Source: Myxococcales bacterium
GTDB lineage: Bacteria > Myxococcota_A > UBA9160 > UBA4427
Length of the DNA: 64,000 bases
Direction: 5' to 3'
Assembly: GCA_014240165.1 (NCBI GenBank)
Contig: JAAZXM010000003.1
Span: 62,001 to 126,000 of the forward strand
A program made the position numbers and the translations under genes. The notes beneath the pieces are model-generated. The model had not been told where the DNA came from, did not search any database, and worked only from the letters and a program-made list of their open reading frames with translations. Shown piece by piece: positions 1 to 8,800 of this stretch. How positions within the stretch are numbered: position 1 is the stretch's first letter; each line of letters starts with the position of its first letter.

Positions 1-2
1 GT

Positions 3-1826
3 GGGGAAAAAATGATTCCCCTGAATCGGCCGACGGAGGAGGAGCTGGCCGGCGCGTTGCATCGAACTTTTGAGTTCGAAAAAGAACAAACCGACGAGAC
101 TCCTTGGGTCATCGAGACAGATGGCGGCAAGGGGTATACGGCCGACCCTCGAAGACTCGCTGCTGCGCCCGAAAAGAATTCGGGCGGCCTGGAAGTGTGG
201 CGGCTCGTCAACAGTGGGACCTGGAGTCACCCGATCCATATCCACTTCGAAGAGGGAATCATCCTCAGGCGAAACGGAAAGCCGCCGCCGGAATGGGAGA
301 AATGGGCGCGAAAGGACGTCTACCGGCTGGGGCCGCAGGAAGACAGCGGCGTCATGGTGGAAATCGCTTTTCGTTTCCGAGAATTTGCCGGGACATATAT
401 GGAGCATTGTCATAATACCCAGCACGAAGATCACGCGATGCTCTTGCGCTGGGATATCGAGCACCCCGGCCAGGTGGAGTTGATGCCGGTTCCCTTCCCG
501 TCATGGGATGGCGTGAGCTATGTGGATACCCACGCTCTTCCCACTTTCCGCACGGGTGATGCAGTCGGCGAGTACGGGCCCGAAATGGATCCGGTTTCGC
601 TCTGGGTCGAGGGCGCGACAATGGGGCAACTCGACGATATCCGCGATATGCCGTTGGGCGATGCGTTGGATGAGCAACCCAATGAGCGTGGAACAATCAC
701 CTTCCCGCTGACGCTGGGGACGAATGACGATGACGGCGTGCTGACCGACGTGTGGTTTTTCTTGCACGATATCAGTGACGAAGCCCTGGCTGATGAAATG
801 GGCCTGGCCTGGGGAGGTGCGCTTGTCGGTACTCCGGATGCGGCCACCTCGACTGCGAGTATCGATCCCATCACGGGGCATTGGACCTTCTATGGAGATC
901 TGCCCAATCCGGTGCATGCGGGAGATACCAACCCGGTTGGCATTCCTGATATTTTGAATGGCTGCGATCCCGGGAGCACTGATCCGTGCAATGACTACTC
1001 GCCGCTTCGCCGCATGGTGATCGACGGAAAAGAAGTCATCGTGAATGCGATCATGGTCAAGTGGGGCGGCGAACCCTGGGAACAACTCCGCGTAGACCAG
1101 AGCTGTGTCAGTTTCCCCGAAACCCCTTGGAGTGATCCCAAGACCTGCGCCTATGTGGGTGCGGGTTGGGGCGAACTGAATGCTTCGGGCCAGGTTCTGG
1201 AATTGGAGACGGCGGTTCTGAATCCCTACGTGACTTTCAAATTGCATAAATCATGGGCGGGAGAAGCCGATTATTTGCCTTATTACATCGTGCTGGACAC
1301 GTTTGCGAGCAATTACGACGCTGGGCTCGACGAATGGGTCCCGAATCATGGGCCTGCGAAAGCGATGGGCATTCCCTTTGTGCCCAAGCATGAGCATCTG
1401 GGGTCGGCAGGTGCGCCGCTGGTTCAGTTCATACCTCCCGTCTCGCTCTATCCGGGCAAGACTCCCGCCAATCCTCTGGGATACGGGCTGCAGGGCGGTG
1501 GTCCGCTCGGGGGTCAGGTGGGTGTGCCGGCCTATTTCATGCCTGAAGATGACTACAGCCCCATGTGGCATATCGGCTTCGCTCGCTGGCTTGAGCCGGC
1601 AACGGAAGTCGTGAAGGGATTCGAGCGGCTGAAGGAACTGCGTGCCGAAGGCAGGCTCGAGATCGTCGAATTCCCGCCGCCTCCGCAATTTGGGAGTGAC
1701 AATTTCGATTTCGATCACCAGAACTCGGAGGGCAACGCGCGGCATATCGTCAACTGTCCCACGACGATGACCATCGACGCTGCCATCCATGAGGCTCGCC
1801 AGGTCGACCAGCCGCCCCTTCCGTAG
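3..1826 (+). CDS. Multicopper oxidase, C-terminal part (5' partial)
   Basis: This is probably the C-terminal part of a multicopper oxidase. The frame is open to the window edge and the usual N-terminal cupredoxin domains are missing. Counting from the first ATG at base 12, the HxxHxH motif (HPIHIH, residues 73-78) and the HCHxxxHxxxxM motif (residues 132-143) supply type 1 and trinuclear copper ligands, including axial Met143. Roughly 450 further residues follow the copper motif, where most multicopper oxidases end within about 20. This tail is rich in Asp, Pro and Gly and I do not recognise a named domain in it with confidence. The enzyme would oxidise a substrate or metal with reduction of O2, probably outside the cytoplasm. 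The next gene, 57 bases downstream, encodes copper-handling modules, which fits a shared copper role. The true start lies before the window; the ATG at 12 is unlikely to be it. Confidence 0.8.
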   Translation, partial: GEKMIPLNRPTEEELAGALHRTFEFEKEQTDETPWVIETDGGKGYTADPRRLAAAPEKNSGGLEVWRLVNSGTWSHPIHIHFEEGIILRRNGKPPPEWEKWARKDVYRLGPQEDSGVMVEIAFRFREFAGTYMEHCHNTQHEDHAMLLRWDIEHPGQVELMPVPFPSWDGVSYVDTHALPTFRTGDAVGEYGPEMDPVSLWVEGATMGQLDDIRDMPLGDALDEQPNERGTITFPLTLGTNDDDGVLTDVWFFLHDISDEALADEMGLAWGGALVGTPDAATSTASIDPITGHWTFYGDLPNPVHAGDTNPVGIPDILNGCDPGSTDPCNDYSPLRRMVIDGKEVIVNAIMVKWGGEPWEQLRVDQSCVSFPETPWSDPKTCAYVGAGWGELNASGQVLELETAVLNPYVTFKLHKSWAGEADYLPYYIVLDTFASNYDAGLDEWVPNHGPAKAMGIPFVPKHEHLGSAGAPLVQFIPPVSLYPGKTPANPLGYGLQGGGPLGGQVGVPAYFMPEDDYSPMWHIGFARWLEPATEVVKGFERLKELRAEGRLEIVEFPPPPQFGSDNFDFDHQNSEGNARHIVNCPTTMTIDAAIHEARQVDQPPLP

Positions 1827-1835
1827 GGGCGGCTG
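1809..1835 (+). terminator. GC-rich hairpin over the oxidase stop codon
   Basis: A perfect 10-bp inverted repeat (CAGCCGCCCC / GGGGCGGCTG) with a 7-base loop spans the TAG stop at 1824-1826. No T-tract follows, so it is not a classic intrinsic terminator. It may attenuate transcription into the downstream SCO gene or protect the mRNA end. Confidence 0.4.
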
Positions 1836-1883
1836 GGTCGGCAACGCCCGCATGCCATCTCGGCACTCAAAGAGGAATGACCC

Positions 1884-3239
1884 ATGACTGGTGAAATGAA
1901 AATCCGAGCTTCGTTGTTTTCGAAAAGTCTGGCCGCATGTGGAATCGTGCTCAGTCTCATCCTGGGTGCGATCTCCACCGAGGCCTCGAAATGGGGCGGC
2001 GAGTATTTCCCCAATATTCCCCTGGTGACCGAAGAAGGGGAAGAGGTGCGTTTCTTCGATGATCTGATCGAGGGGAAAGTAGTCGCCATCAACTTCATCT
2101 ATACGACCTGCCCCGATACGTGTCCTCTCGAGACAGCTCAACTTCTGAAGGTTGAGAAGATTCTAGGTGAGCGAATGGGGCAGGACGTCTTCTTTTATTC
2201 CATTACAATCGATCCGGAAACCGATACCCCGGCCGTGATGAAGGAATACAAAGAACGGTTCGGTGCAAGTTGGACGTTCCTGAGCGGCGATAAGGAAGAC
2301 ATCGTTCTCCTGCGGCGGAAACTCGGCCTCTATATCGACGAGATCCAGGATGGTTCCAAGAACCACAACGTGAACATGATCATCGGGAATCAGGGGACAG
2401 GTCGCTGGATGCGCCGCTCCCCCATGGAGAATCCCTATGTGCTGGCCGACCAATTGGGGAATTGGCTGACGGGTTGGAAGGCTCCTCAGCCAGAGGAAAG
2501 TTATGCTTCTGCTCCGAAGCTCCGGAATATTTCCACGGGGGAGCAGCTCTTCAGGACGCGCTGCGCGACCTGCCATAGCGTAAATGGCAGCGACGGCAGC
2601 AATGCCCTTGGGCCGGATCTACTGGGGGTGAACGATCGCCGGGATAAGGGCTGGCTCCTCAGCTGGCTCCAGGCTCCCGATCGAATGCTCGAAGCGGGGG
2701 ATCCCATCGCGACTCAGCTCTACGAGGAATATGGCCGAGTCGCCATGCCGAATATGCGACTGAATCGCGAGGAAGCCGAAGCCCTGTTGGATTATTTGGG
2801 AACCGAGACGACTCGATTGGAGAAAGCTGCGATCCGGGAGCAGTTCCTCTCGAGGCGTCGAAATCGGCCAGCTGGAGATGTGGTTGCTGTGATGAATGCC
2901 TGGGTTCGCGAGGCCGACGGGGCGGCTCGGATGAACGCCGGGTACATGACGTTGGTCAACGCGGGCTCCAAGGATGTCCGCCTCGTCAAGGTTGAAAGCA
3001 AGGCATTCGACTACGTCGAGGTGCATGAGATGGCGCAGATCGACGGCCTGATGGAAATGCGGGAGATCGATCGCCTCGTGATCCCCGCCAAGGCTCAGGC
3101 AGAACTCGCTCCGGGCGGAAAGCATCTGATGATGTCGGGGCCGCGGGAACCGCTCGAGGCGGGGCAGCGGGTAGACCTTGTGCTGACCTTCGACTCGGGG
3201 ATGAAGCAGACAGTGTCGGTTCGGGTCGCGGCCATGTAG
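1884..3239 (+). CDS. SCO1/SenC - cytochrome c - PCuAC fusion protein
   Basis: This 451-residue protein carries three copper/heme modules. Residues about 10-35 form a signal or anchor helix. Residues about 37-197 are a SCO1/SenC thioredoxin fold with the copper-binding CxxxC pair (C76, C80) and the expected distant His (H161). Residues about 215-310 are a class I cytochrome c with CATCH (227-231) and Met288 or Met291 as axial ligand. Residues about 330-451 match PCuAC (DUF461), with H381/M383, M390 or M392 and H414/M416 as copper ligands. SCO and PCuAC proteins normally act as separate partners delivering copper to the CuA site of cytochrome oxidase. Joining both with an electron-carrying heme suggests reduction-coupled copper transfer, in the periplasm or on the outer face of the membrane. 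The start is supported by AGAGGA seven bases upstream. The preceding gene is a multicopper oxidase, so copper supply to that enzyme is also possible. Confidence 0.9.
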   Translation: MTGEMKIRASLFSKSLAACGIVLSLILGAISTEASKWGGEYFPNIPLVTEEGEEVRFFDDLIEGKVVAINFIYTTCPDTCPLETAQLLKVEKILGERMGQDVFFYSITIDPETDTPAVMKEYKERFGASWTFLSGDKEDIVLLRRKLGLYIDEIQDGSKNHNVNMIIGNQGTGRWMRRSPMENPYVLADQLGNWLTGWKAPQPEESYASAPKLRNISTGEQLFRTRCATCHSVNGSDGSNALGPDLLGVNDRRDKGWLLSWLQAPDRMLEAGDPIATQLYEEYGRVAMPNMRLNREEAEALLDYLGTETTRLEKAAIREQFLSRRRNRPAGDVVAVMNAWVREADGAARMNAGYMTLVNAGSKDVRLVKVESKAFDYVEVHEMAQIDGLMEMREIDRLVIPAKAQAELAPGGKHLMMSGPREPLEAGQRVDLVLTFDSGMKQTVSVRVAAM

Positions 3240-3335
3240 ATAAGCGGCCCTATGGTTCAGGCTCTATGGTCATCGAGGAGGCGGTTTACGGCTGGCCCAT
3301 GATTGCGGCCTGATTTCGGGCGACGGCCGTCGGTC

Positions 3336-3884
3336 CTAGTTGGGGGCGCGCTGCCAGGTCTGACTCCGGCCGAAGGCCTTGAGCCCGATATATCCGCGGA
3401 CGATCAATTTGTCGCCTTCCAGCTTCAGGATACAGCTGTAGCTTTTGCCGCTATCGGGGTCCAGGATCTGCCCGCCGCTCCATTCGGGGCCGTCCGCTTG
3501 CATTCCCCAGAGGATGCGCATGCCTGCGATGGGCTTGTCCTTGAGTTCACCCTGGCAGGCGGTGCATAGCGCTGCAGGATCCGCCCCCTCCTTGATGATT
3601 TGAACGACGCGGGCGGCGAGCGTGTCCCCGGATTCGTAGATTCGGATGATCGAGACCGGAGTCTTGCCGTCATCGTCGATACTCATCCATTCCCCCACCG
3701 GAGAGAGCGAGGAGGCGACGCCCGGGCCCGCGATAACCCAGCTCAGGCAAAGGGCGATTGCTGTAGCCAGCGGAACTCTCAAGGAAAAGCCTCTGGAAGG
3801 TACGGCTCGCTGATGTCTGGCGTGCGAGTTCTGCAGAGAAGCTGTGCATTGTCGACGTTTCATCGGTTGCCGGGAAAAGATCAT
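3336..3884 (-). CDS. DUF2147 family secreted protein
   Basis: The protein has an N-terminal hydrophobic signal segment (about PLATAIALCLSWVIAG) after a long basic n-region. A DUF2147-like domain follows, with GEWMSIDDDGK near its start, a CxxC (CTAC) in the middle and DPDSGKSYSC plus a GYIG segment towards the end. Its function is unknown; members of the family are predicted periplasmic proteins. I chose the ATG at 3884 because it overlaps the TGA of the upstream acyl-CoA dehydrogenase as ATGA, which suggests translational coupling. A second in-frame ATG at 3863 gives a shorter n-region and is also possible. It is the last gene of a three-gene minus-strand unit. Confidence 0.75.
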   Translation of the reverse strand: MIFSRQPMKRRQCTASLQNSHARHQRAVPSRGFSLRVPLATAIALCLSWVIAGPGVASSLSPVGEWMSIDDDGKTPVSIIRIYESGDTLAARVVQIIKEGADPAALCTACQGELKDKPIAGMRILWGMQADGPEWSGGQILDPDSGKSYSCILKLEGDKLIVRGYIGLKAFGRSQTWQRAPN

Positions 3885-5047
3885 TTGCCGAGGGGCCCGA
3901 TCATGGTTTCCGCGATCTTGCTCCGTTGGTGGACGCCGTCTCCGTAAAGAGATTGGTTGTGCATGCTTCGCTTGAAGAAAATGTGCACGTCGGATTCCCA
4001 TGTAAAGCCGATGCCGCCGTGCAGTTGCACGGAGCGGTCCGATATGAATGCGCCTGCGTCTGAGGCAGCACTCTTCGCCATACGGGCCGCATCAAGGGAG
4101 CTTGGGTCCCCGACGTCGATGAAACTCGCCGCGCGGTAGATCAGCGAGCGAGCCCGGTCGATATCCATCATGGCATTGACCAAGGGGTGCTTGACCGCTT
4201 GGAAAAAGCCGATGGGGCGGTCGAATTGTTTGCGATCCTTTGCATATTCGACGGTGGCTTGCAGTTGCCATTCCGCACAACCGCAGAGGTCCGCGGCAAC
4301 GGTGACGAGGATAGACGGCCATGCCCGGAGGAGGGCGGCCTCGGCGGCAGGTCCGATAACGTTCTCGGGCGGGATACGCACCTCTTGGAGGTGGAGAGTC
4401 GCCTGGTCGCGGGTGAGGTCATGGATATGATCCTGGCTGAGATCAAGGCCTTTGGATTCCGCCGGCACGGCGCAGAGCACCCGCTCGTCGCCGATTTGCG
4501 CCGCAGTGAGGAAGAAATCCGACTTGAAGGCGTCCTGGACGAAAAATGCGCTGCCGTCCAATACGAGATCATCCCCATCGCGGCGAGCGGTGATTTCGCC
4601 ATCGGCGGGTTCCCAACTCCCCCTGGAGTCGGTGATCGCCAGGGAGGCAGTCGCGCCTGCGGCGATCCGGTTCATCCAAAGTTCCGTTCCCGGTCCCTCG
4701 GCCTCTCGCAGTACGTAGCTGGCATTCAGAGTCGCAACGAGAGGGGAGGGAAGGGCGTGACGCCCGATTTCCTCAACGAGGCCGACAATGCCGGCTTGCT
4801 TGAAGCCGACACCCCCCGCCGCCTCTGGGATGGCGAGCCCTGTCCAGCCCAATTCGACAATTTCCTTCCAGAGGGCTTCATCCCATGCCTGGCGTTCACC
4901 CCTTTCGTAGACGGCATCCGAGTCCTTGCAGACGAGATCGCGCAAAGTCTCGATGGGGAACCGCTCGCCGAGAAAACTGCGAGCGAGATCTCGCAGCATC
5001 GCCTCGTCTTCGCCGAAGCCAAAATCTTTCGGGGGTGCATCGCTCAT
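3881..5047 (-). CDS. Acyl-CoA dehydrogenase, probable non-catalytic partner
   Basis: This 388-residue acyl-CoA dehydrogenase is recognised by its overall fold pattern and its C-terminal QLHGGIGFTWE motif. The catalytic base used by MCAD-type enzymes (YEGT) is replaced by LYGD near the C terminus. The alternative helix-G Glu of isovaleryl-CoA-dehydrogenase type enzymes is also not visible, the region reading LLRAWPSILVTVAAD. Known steroid-degrading acyl-CoA dehydrogenases are alpha2beta2 heterotetramers of two neighbouring FadE genes, only one of which has the catalytic Glu. The adjacent upstream gene does have it, so this is probably its structural and FAD-binding partner. The start ATG at 5047 lies 61 bases after the end of that gene. 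Confidence 0.88.
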   Translation of the reverse strand: MSDAPPKDFGFGEDEAMLRDLARSFLGERFPIETLRDLVCKDSDAVYERGERQAWDEALWKEIVELGWTGLAIPEAAGGVGFKQAGIVGLVEEIGRHALPSPLVATLNASYVLREAEGPGTELWMNRIAAGATASLAITDSRGSWEPADGEITARRDGDDLVLDGSAFFVQDAFKSDFFLTAAQIGDERVLCAVPAESKGLDLSQDHIHDLTRDQATLHLQEVRIPPENVIGPAAEAALLRAWPSILVTVAADLCGCAEWQLQATVEYAKDRKQFDRPIGFFQAVKHPLVNAMMDIDRARSLIYRAASFIDVGDPSSLDAARMAKSAASDAGAFISDRSVQLHGGIGFTWESDVHIFFKRSMHNQSLYGDGVHQRSKIAETMIGPLGK

Positions 5048-5108
5048 ACTCTTTTCCCTCTCGGTCGTGCGCCCGGCGAAGGGCAGGGGGCTGGGATCGT
5101 GTCGGGAG

Positions 5109-6311
5109 TCATTTTGATTTCGGAAGCCCGAGAACTCGCTCGCCCAGGATATTGCGCTGGATCTCGTTGGATCCCGCCGCGATGGTCATCCCGTAGGTGT
5201 TCATGTAGGACATTGGCCAATGGCCCTTGTCGGGCGCCGCACTGTCGTTCTTGTAGAGAGTTGAACGCGCACCTGCGATATCCACGCCGAGTCGCGCGAG
5301 CCGTTGCTGGAATTCGCTCGAGCTGACCTTCTGTTGCAGGGGGATTCGCATGGGGTGGTCGTTCAGGGCCGGAACGCGCGCTCGCCGCGATGAACTTCTA
5401 ATGCCCTCGTGAGTAATGGCCAGTTGAACGATTGCATCGCGGGTGACCGGGTCATCGGCTGCATTCTGGCCGTTTCGCTGGCTCCCTCGAGCGAGTTGAA
5501 TCAGTTTGTCGAGGGGATTCGACGCCGAGTTTCCGCCTCCGGCACCCTCGCCAGCACCGCGCTCGAAGGTGAGCGTTGTCATGGCCACGGTCCAGCCCTT
5601 GCCCACATCATCGAGGCGCAATGCGTCGGGAATCACGGCGTCGTCGAAGAAAACTTCGTTGAAACCGGTTTCTCCCGTCATCTTGACCAGGGGCTTGACG
5701 CTCACGCCCGGGTGGCCCTCGATGGGACAGAGGAAATAGGTCAGGCCATCGTATTTGTGGTCGCGGCTCGTTCGGGCCAGGAGAATCATCCATTTGGCGA
5801 AGTGCCCGAAAGAGGTCCAGACCTTGTGGCCATTGACGACCCACTCGTCGCCGCTGCGGGATGCGAAGGTCTGCTGGTTGGCCATGTCGGACCCAGCGCC
5901 GGGTTCGCTGAAACCCTGGCACCAGATCTCCTCCGCCGAGAGGGCGCCGGGAATGAATTTCCGCTTCTGTTCTTCGGTGCCATGTTCCAGAACGGTGGGC
6001 ACCATCATGGTGAGACCGACGACGTTGACCATGAAGGGAGCGCCCGCATCGGCGAGCGCACGGTTCGCGATTGACTGGCAGGCATTGTGGCCATGCCCCC
6101 CGTAATCGGTGGGAACGTCCGTGCCGACAAGGCCGGCTTCGTAGCAGCGTCGCTGCCAATCCCTCAAGTAGTCGATCTGCGGAGCGGTTTTGACCTCGAG
6201 CGGCGTCAAGGGCAGCCGGACGCTGGGGGCGGGCGCGGGGTTCTGGGCGGTCCATTGCCTCGCGTATTGCTGAAACTCGAGTTGTTCAGAAGTCAGGCTG
6301 GCGTCCGGCAA
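5109..6311 (-). CDS. Acyl-CoA dehydrogenase, probable catalytic subunit
   Basis: This is an acyl-CoA dehydrogenase of about 400 residues. It has the flavin motif WCQGFSEPGAGSD, a middle beta-domain, and a C-terminal AGSNEIQRNILGERVLGLP segment. Glu250 (in TLTFERGAG) sits where isovaleryl-CoA-dehydrogenase-type enzymes keep their catalytic base. I chose a TTG start at 6311 because GAGGAG lies six bases upstream and the encoded N terminus (MPDASLTSEQ) begins where homologues usually begin. The frame stays open upstream to an ATG at 6464, but that stretch looks non-coding in composition. It pairs with the downstream ACAD gene that lacks a visible catalytic Glu. The likely role is alpha,beta-dehydrogenation of a bulky acyl-CoA, with electrons passing to ETF. 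Confidence 0.88.
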   Translation of the reverse strand: MPDASLTSEQLEFQQYARQWTAQNPAPAPSVRLPLTPLEVKTAPQIDYLRDWQRRCYEAGLVGTDVPTDYGGHGHNACQSIANRALADAGAPFMVNVVGLTMMVPTVLEHGTEEQKRKFIPGALSAEEIWCQGFSEPGAGSDMANQQTFASRSGDEWVVNGHKVWTSFGHFAKWMILLARTSRDHKYDGLTYFLCPIEGHPGVSVKPLVKMTGETGFNEVFFDDAVIPDALRLDDVGKGWTVAMTTLTFERGAGEGAGGGNSASNPLDKLIQLARGSQRNGQNAADDPVTRDAIVQLAITHEGIRSSSRRARVPALNDHPMRIPLQQKVSSSEFQQRLARLGVDIAGARSTLYKNDSAAPDKGHWPMSYMNTYGMTIAAGSNEIQRNILGERVLGLPKSK

Positions 6312-6547
6312 AGGTCTCTCCTCAATAGGGGGGCCGGGGAACACGCGTCGGCGGGTATGGCTCGTTTCCCCACGGATGATCTCGCAACCCAGAGTTACGT
6401 ATAGCTTTCCGGGTGGGGAGTCGCTCGTACCACCGAAAGGGACATGAAGCCTTCCAGAGGGCAAAGAGCGGGGGTTTCGCTTCTCTCCGCCCGCGGGCTC
6501 TTCTATAGTGATCGGGTTGAAAAAGAGGTTTTCCCGAGGGAGAAGTC

Positions 6548-8773
6548 ATGAGCGAGTCGATGCAAACCGAAGACTCATCGCAAAGCAAGCATGTGGTCTG
6601 CACGATCTGTGATATCGGCTGCCAGTTGCGTGCCGAAGTCAAAGATGGCCGGCTGGCGCGAATCCTTCCCCACGAGAACCCGCTCCTGGCCCGGAATATC
6701 TGTTATAAGGGCGTCGCGGCGCCAGATATTCATAACCACGAGGACCGCCTGCGCGTTCCGCTGAAGCGGGTCGGCGAGCGTGGCGAGGATCGCTGGGAGG
6801 AGATCTCCTACGACCAGGCCATGGATGAGATTGCCGAGCGCCTATCCGCCGTGATCGAGGCGCATGGTCCTGAAGCATTCGCGGTATCCACATCGGGTTG
6901 GAATACCCAAACAACGCACAGCATGGACCGCCGTTTCATGAATCTGCTGGGTAGCCCGAATTGGATCAGCGGGGTTTCGCTCTGCGCGGGAAATACCGCG
7001 GCGGTGAATCGCTTGACCTACGGCTGGTTCCCCATGCCCGAAATAGCCAATACGAAATGCGTCGTTCTCTTCGGTCATAATCCGCGCCCGCATTCGTGGA
7101 CGCCGATCTACAACGCGATCAATTTCGCCCGCTCCCAGGGGGCGAAGGTGATTGTCCTCGACCCGAGAGTTTCAAGCCAGGCCGAAGTCGCCGATCTGCA
7201 TCTTCGCCTTCGGTCGGGAACGGACGCAGCCATGTGCCTTGGGTGGCTGAAGGTCATCTTTGATGAAGGCCTCTACGACGAAGACTTCGTTCGGGATTGG
7301 TGCGTGGGCTTCGAGGAACTCCGGGCGCGGGTGGACGAATACCCCCTCGAGCGAGTCGAGGCGATCACCGGTGTCGACCGGGAGTTGATCGCCGAAGCCG
7401 CTCGGATGTACGCAAGCGCCGATTCTGCAGTGATTCCCTGGACTCCGATTACGGATCAGCAGATTTCTTCGACCTCGGCGATTCGGCTGCACTCGATTCT
7501 TCGGGCCGTGACGGGAAACCTGGACACACCCGGGGGTGAGGGCTTGGGCGGTTTCAATCCGGGGTATATCCCGGAATCCGAGCTTGGCCTGCACGAAGTG
7601 CTTTCGACTGAACAGAAAGCGAAACAACTCGGGTATGACCAACATCCTGCCTACACCTATCGCGTGGCGGAGATTCTCCGCGATGCCACTGAGAAGACCT
7701 GGGGCTACCCCTACGCAGATATCGTGATGGGCTGCCAGATGGCGAACCCCTCGCTGGTTTTCCGCGCGATGGAGAATGCCGATCCCTATCCCATCAAGGC
7801 GTTCTTTGCCTTGGGGAACAACGCGCTGCTCAGCTACCCCAATCAGAATCAGATTCACCGGGCGTTGCTGAATCAAGATCTCATCGTGTCGCATGAAATA
7901 TTCATGACACCGACGGCCATGCTGGCGGATTACGTGCTTCCGGGAGACGTTTTCAGCGAGCGCAACCATGTGGCGGACTCCTGGAGTTGGAGCACTCGCC
8001 TCACACTCTCGGAAAAGGCGGTGGACCCACCGCCCGAGGCATCGAGCACGTTCCAATTCTGGTCGGATCTCGCCCAGCGGATGGGGCTGGGGGAGCATTT
8101 TCCTTGGAAGAGCTTGGATGAAGTCCTCGATCACCGCTTGTCACGCTCGGGACGGAAATTCTCGGACTTCGCGGCGGGGGCGGGAATGGAAGCACCGCCT
8201 GCGGAGTACCGGAAATACGAGAAGATCGGATTCGCGACGCCCTCAGGAAAGGTAGAACTCTATTCCAGCGTTTTGGAGGAACTCGGCTTCGATCCATTGC
8301 CCTATCACCGGGATGGAGCCGCGACCAGTGCGGATTACCCGTATCGGATCTTCACGGGCGTTCGCGAGGACGCATTCTTCCAGACGGGTCAGCGGAATAT
8401 CCGCGTCCTGCGCCGAAAATCCCCTCTGCCCCAGCTCTTTCTCCATCCCGAAGACGCCACCCGGGAAGGCCTGTCCGATGGCGATTGGGCGCGTCTCGAA
8501 ACCGAGTTCGGCCACGTGACGGCCCAGGTTTCCGTTCAGGAATCCATGAAGGAGGGGCATGTCCGGGTACCCCATGGCTGGTGGTATCCCGAACTTCGGG
8601 GCAAGGAGCCCCTGGCGGGCGCCTTTCTCTCGAGTGACGCCGTGCTCTGTTCGGACGAAGCAGAATACCTGGATTACGAACAGGGTATTCCGAACTTCAA
8701 GGGGTTCCCAGGCCGTGTGGTACAGGCTGAGGCCCCCAAGAGTTTTCCCGCCATGTTCTCCGAGAAGCGTTAG
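6548..8773 (+). CDS. Molybdopterin oxidoreductase (bis-MGD, DMSO reductase superfamily)
   Basis: This 741-residue catalytic subunit has an N-terminal [4Fe-4S] motif C18-x2-C21-x3-C25-x26-C52, followed by the molybdopterin oxidoreductase domains. Cys146 (SLCAG) is at the position that ligates Mo in nitrate and polysulfide reductase-like members. A molydopterin-dinucleotide-binding C-terminal domain begins about residue 600. There is no Tat twin-arginine signal, so the enzyme is probably cytoplasmic. No iron-sulfur B subunit or membrane anchor is encoded next to it, so its electron partner and substrate are unknown. The family includes acetylene hydratase-like, formate dehydrogenase-like and thiosulfate reductase-like enzymes. 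GAGGGAGAAG just upstream supports the ATG. Confidence 0.88.
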   Translation: MSESMQTEDSSQSKHVVCTICDIGCQLRAEVKDGRLARILPHENPLLARNICYKGVAAPDIHNHEDRLRVPLKRVGERGEDRWEEISYDQAMDEIAERLSAVIEAHGPEAFAVSTSGWNTQTTHSMDRRFMNLLGSPNWISGVSLCAGNTAAVNRLTYGWFPMPEIANTKCVVLFGHNPRPHSWTPIYNAINFARSQGAKVIVLDPRVSSQAEVADLHLRLRSGTDAAMCLGWLKVIFDEGLYDEDFVRDWCVGFEELRARVDEYPLERVEAITGVDRELIAEAARMYASADSAVIPWTPITDQQISSTSAIRLHSILRAVTGNLDTPGGEGLGGFNPGYIPESELGLHEVLSTEQKAKQLGYDQHPAYTYRVAEILRDATEKTWGYPYADIVMGCQMANPSLVFRAMENADPYPIKAFFALGNNALLSYPNQNQIHRALLNQDLIVSHEIFMTPTAMLADYVLPGDVFSERNHVADSWSWSTRLTLSEKAVDPPPEASSTFQFWSDLAQRMGLGEHFPWKSLDEVLDHRLSRSGRKFSDFAAGAGMEAPPAEYRKYEKIGFATPSGKVELYSSVLEELGFDPLPYHRDGAATSADYPYRIFTGVREDAFFQTGQRNIRVLRRKSPLPQLFLHPEDATREGLSDGDWARLETEFGHVTAQVSVQESMKEGHVRVPHGWWYPELRGKEPLAGAFLSSDAVLCSDEAEYLDYEQGIPNFKGFPGRVVQAEAPKSFPAMFSEKR

Positions 8774-8800
8774 CCAGGCCCAGGCGAGAGCGGCCTGCGC

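Noticed and set aside
1251..2141. A 296-codon minus-strand frame
   Set aside because: It is antisense to the multicopper oxidase and SCO fusion, both strongly supported by motifs.
4187..5326. A 379-codon plus-strand frame
   Set aside because: It covers both ACAD genes in antisense and has no coherent protein pattern.
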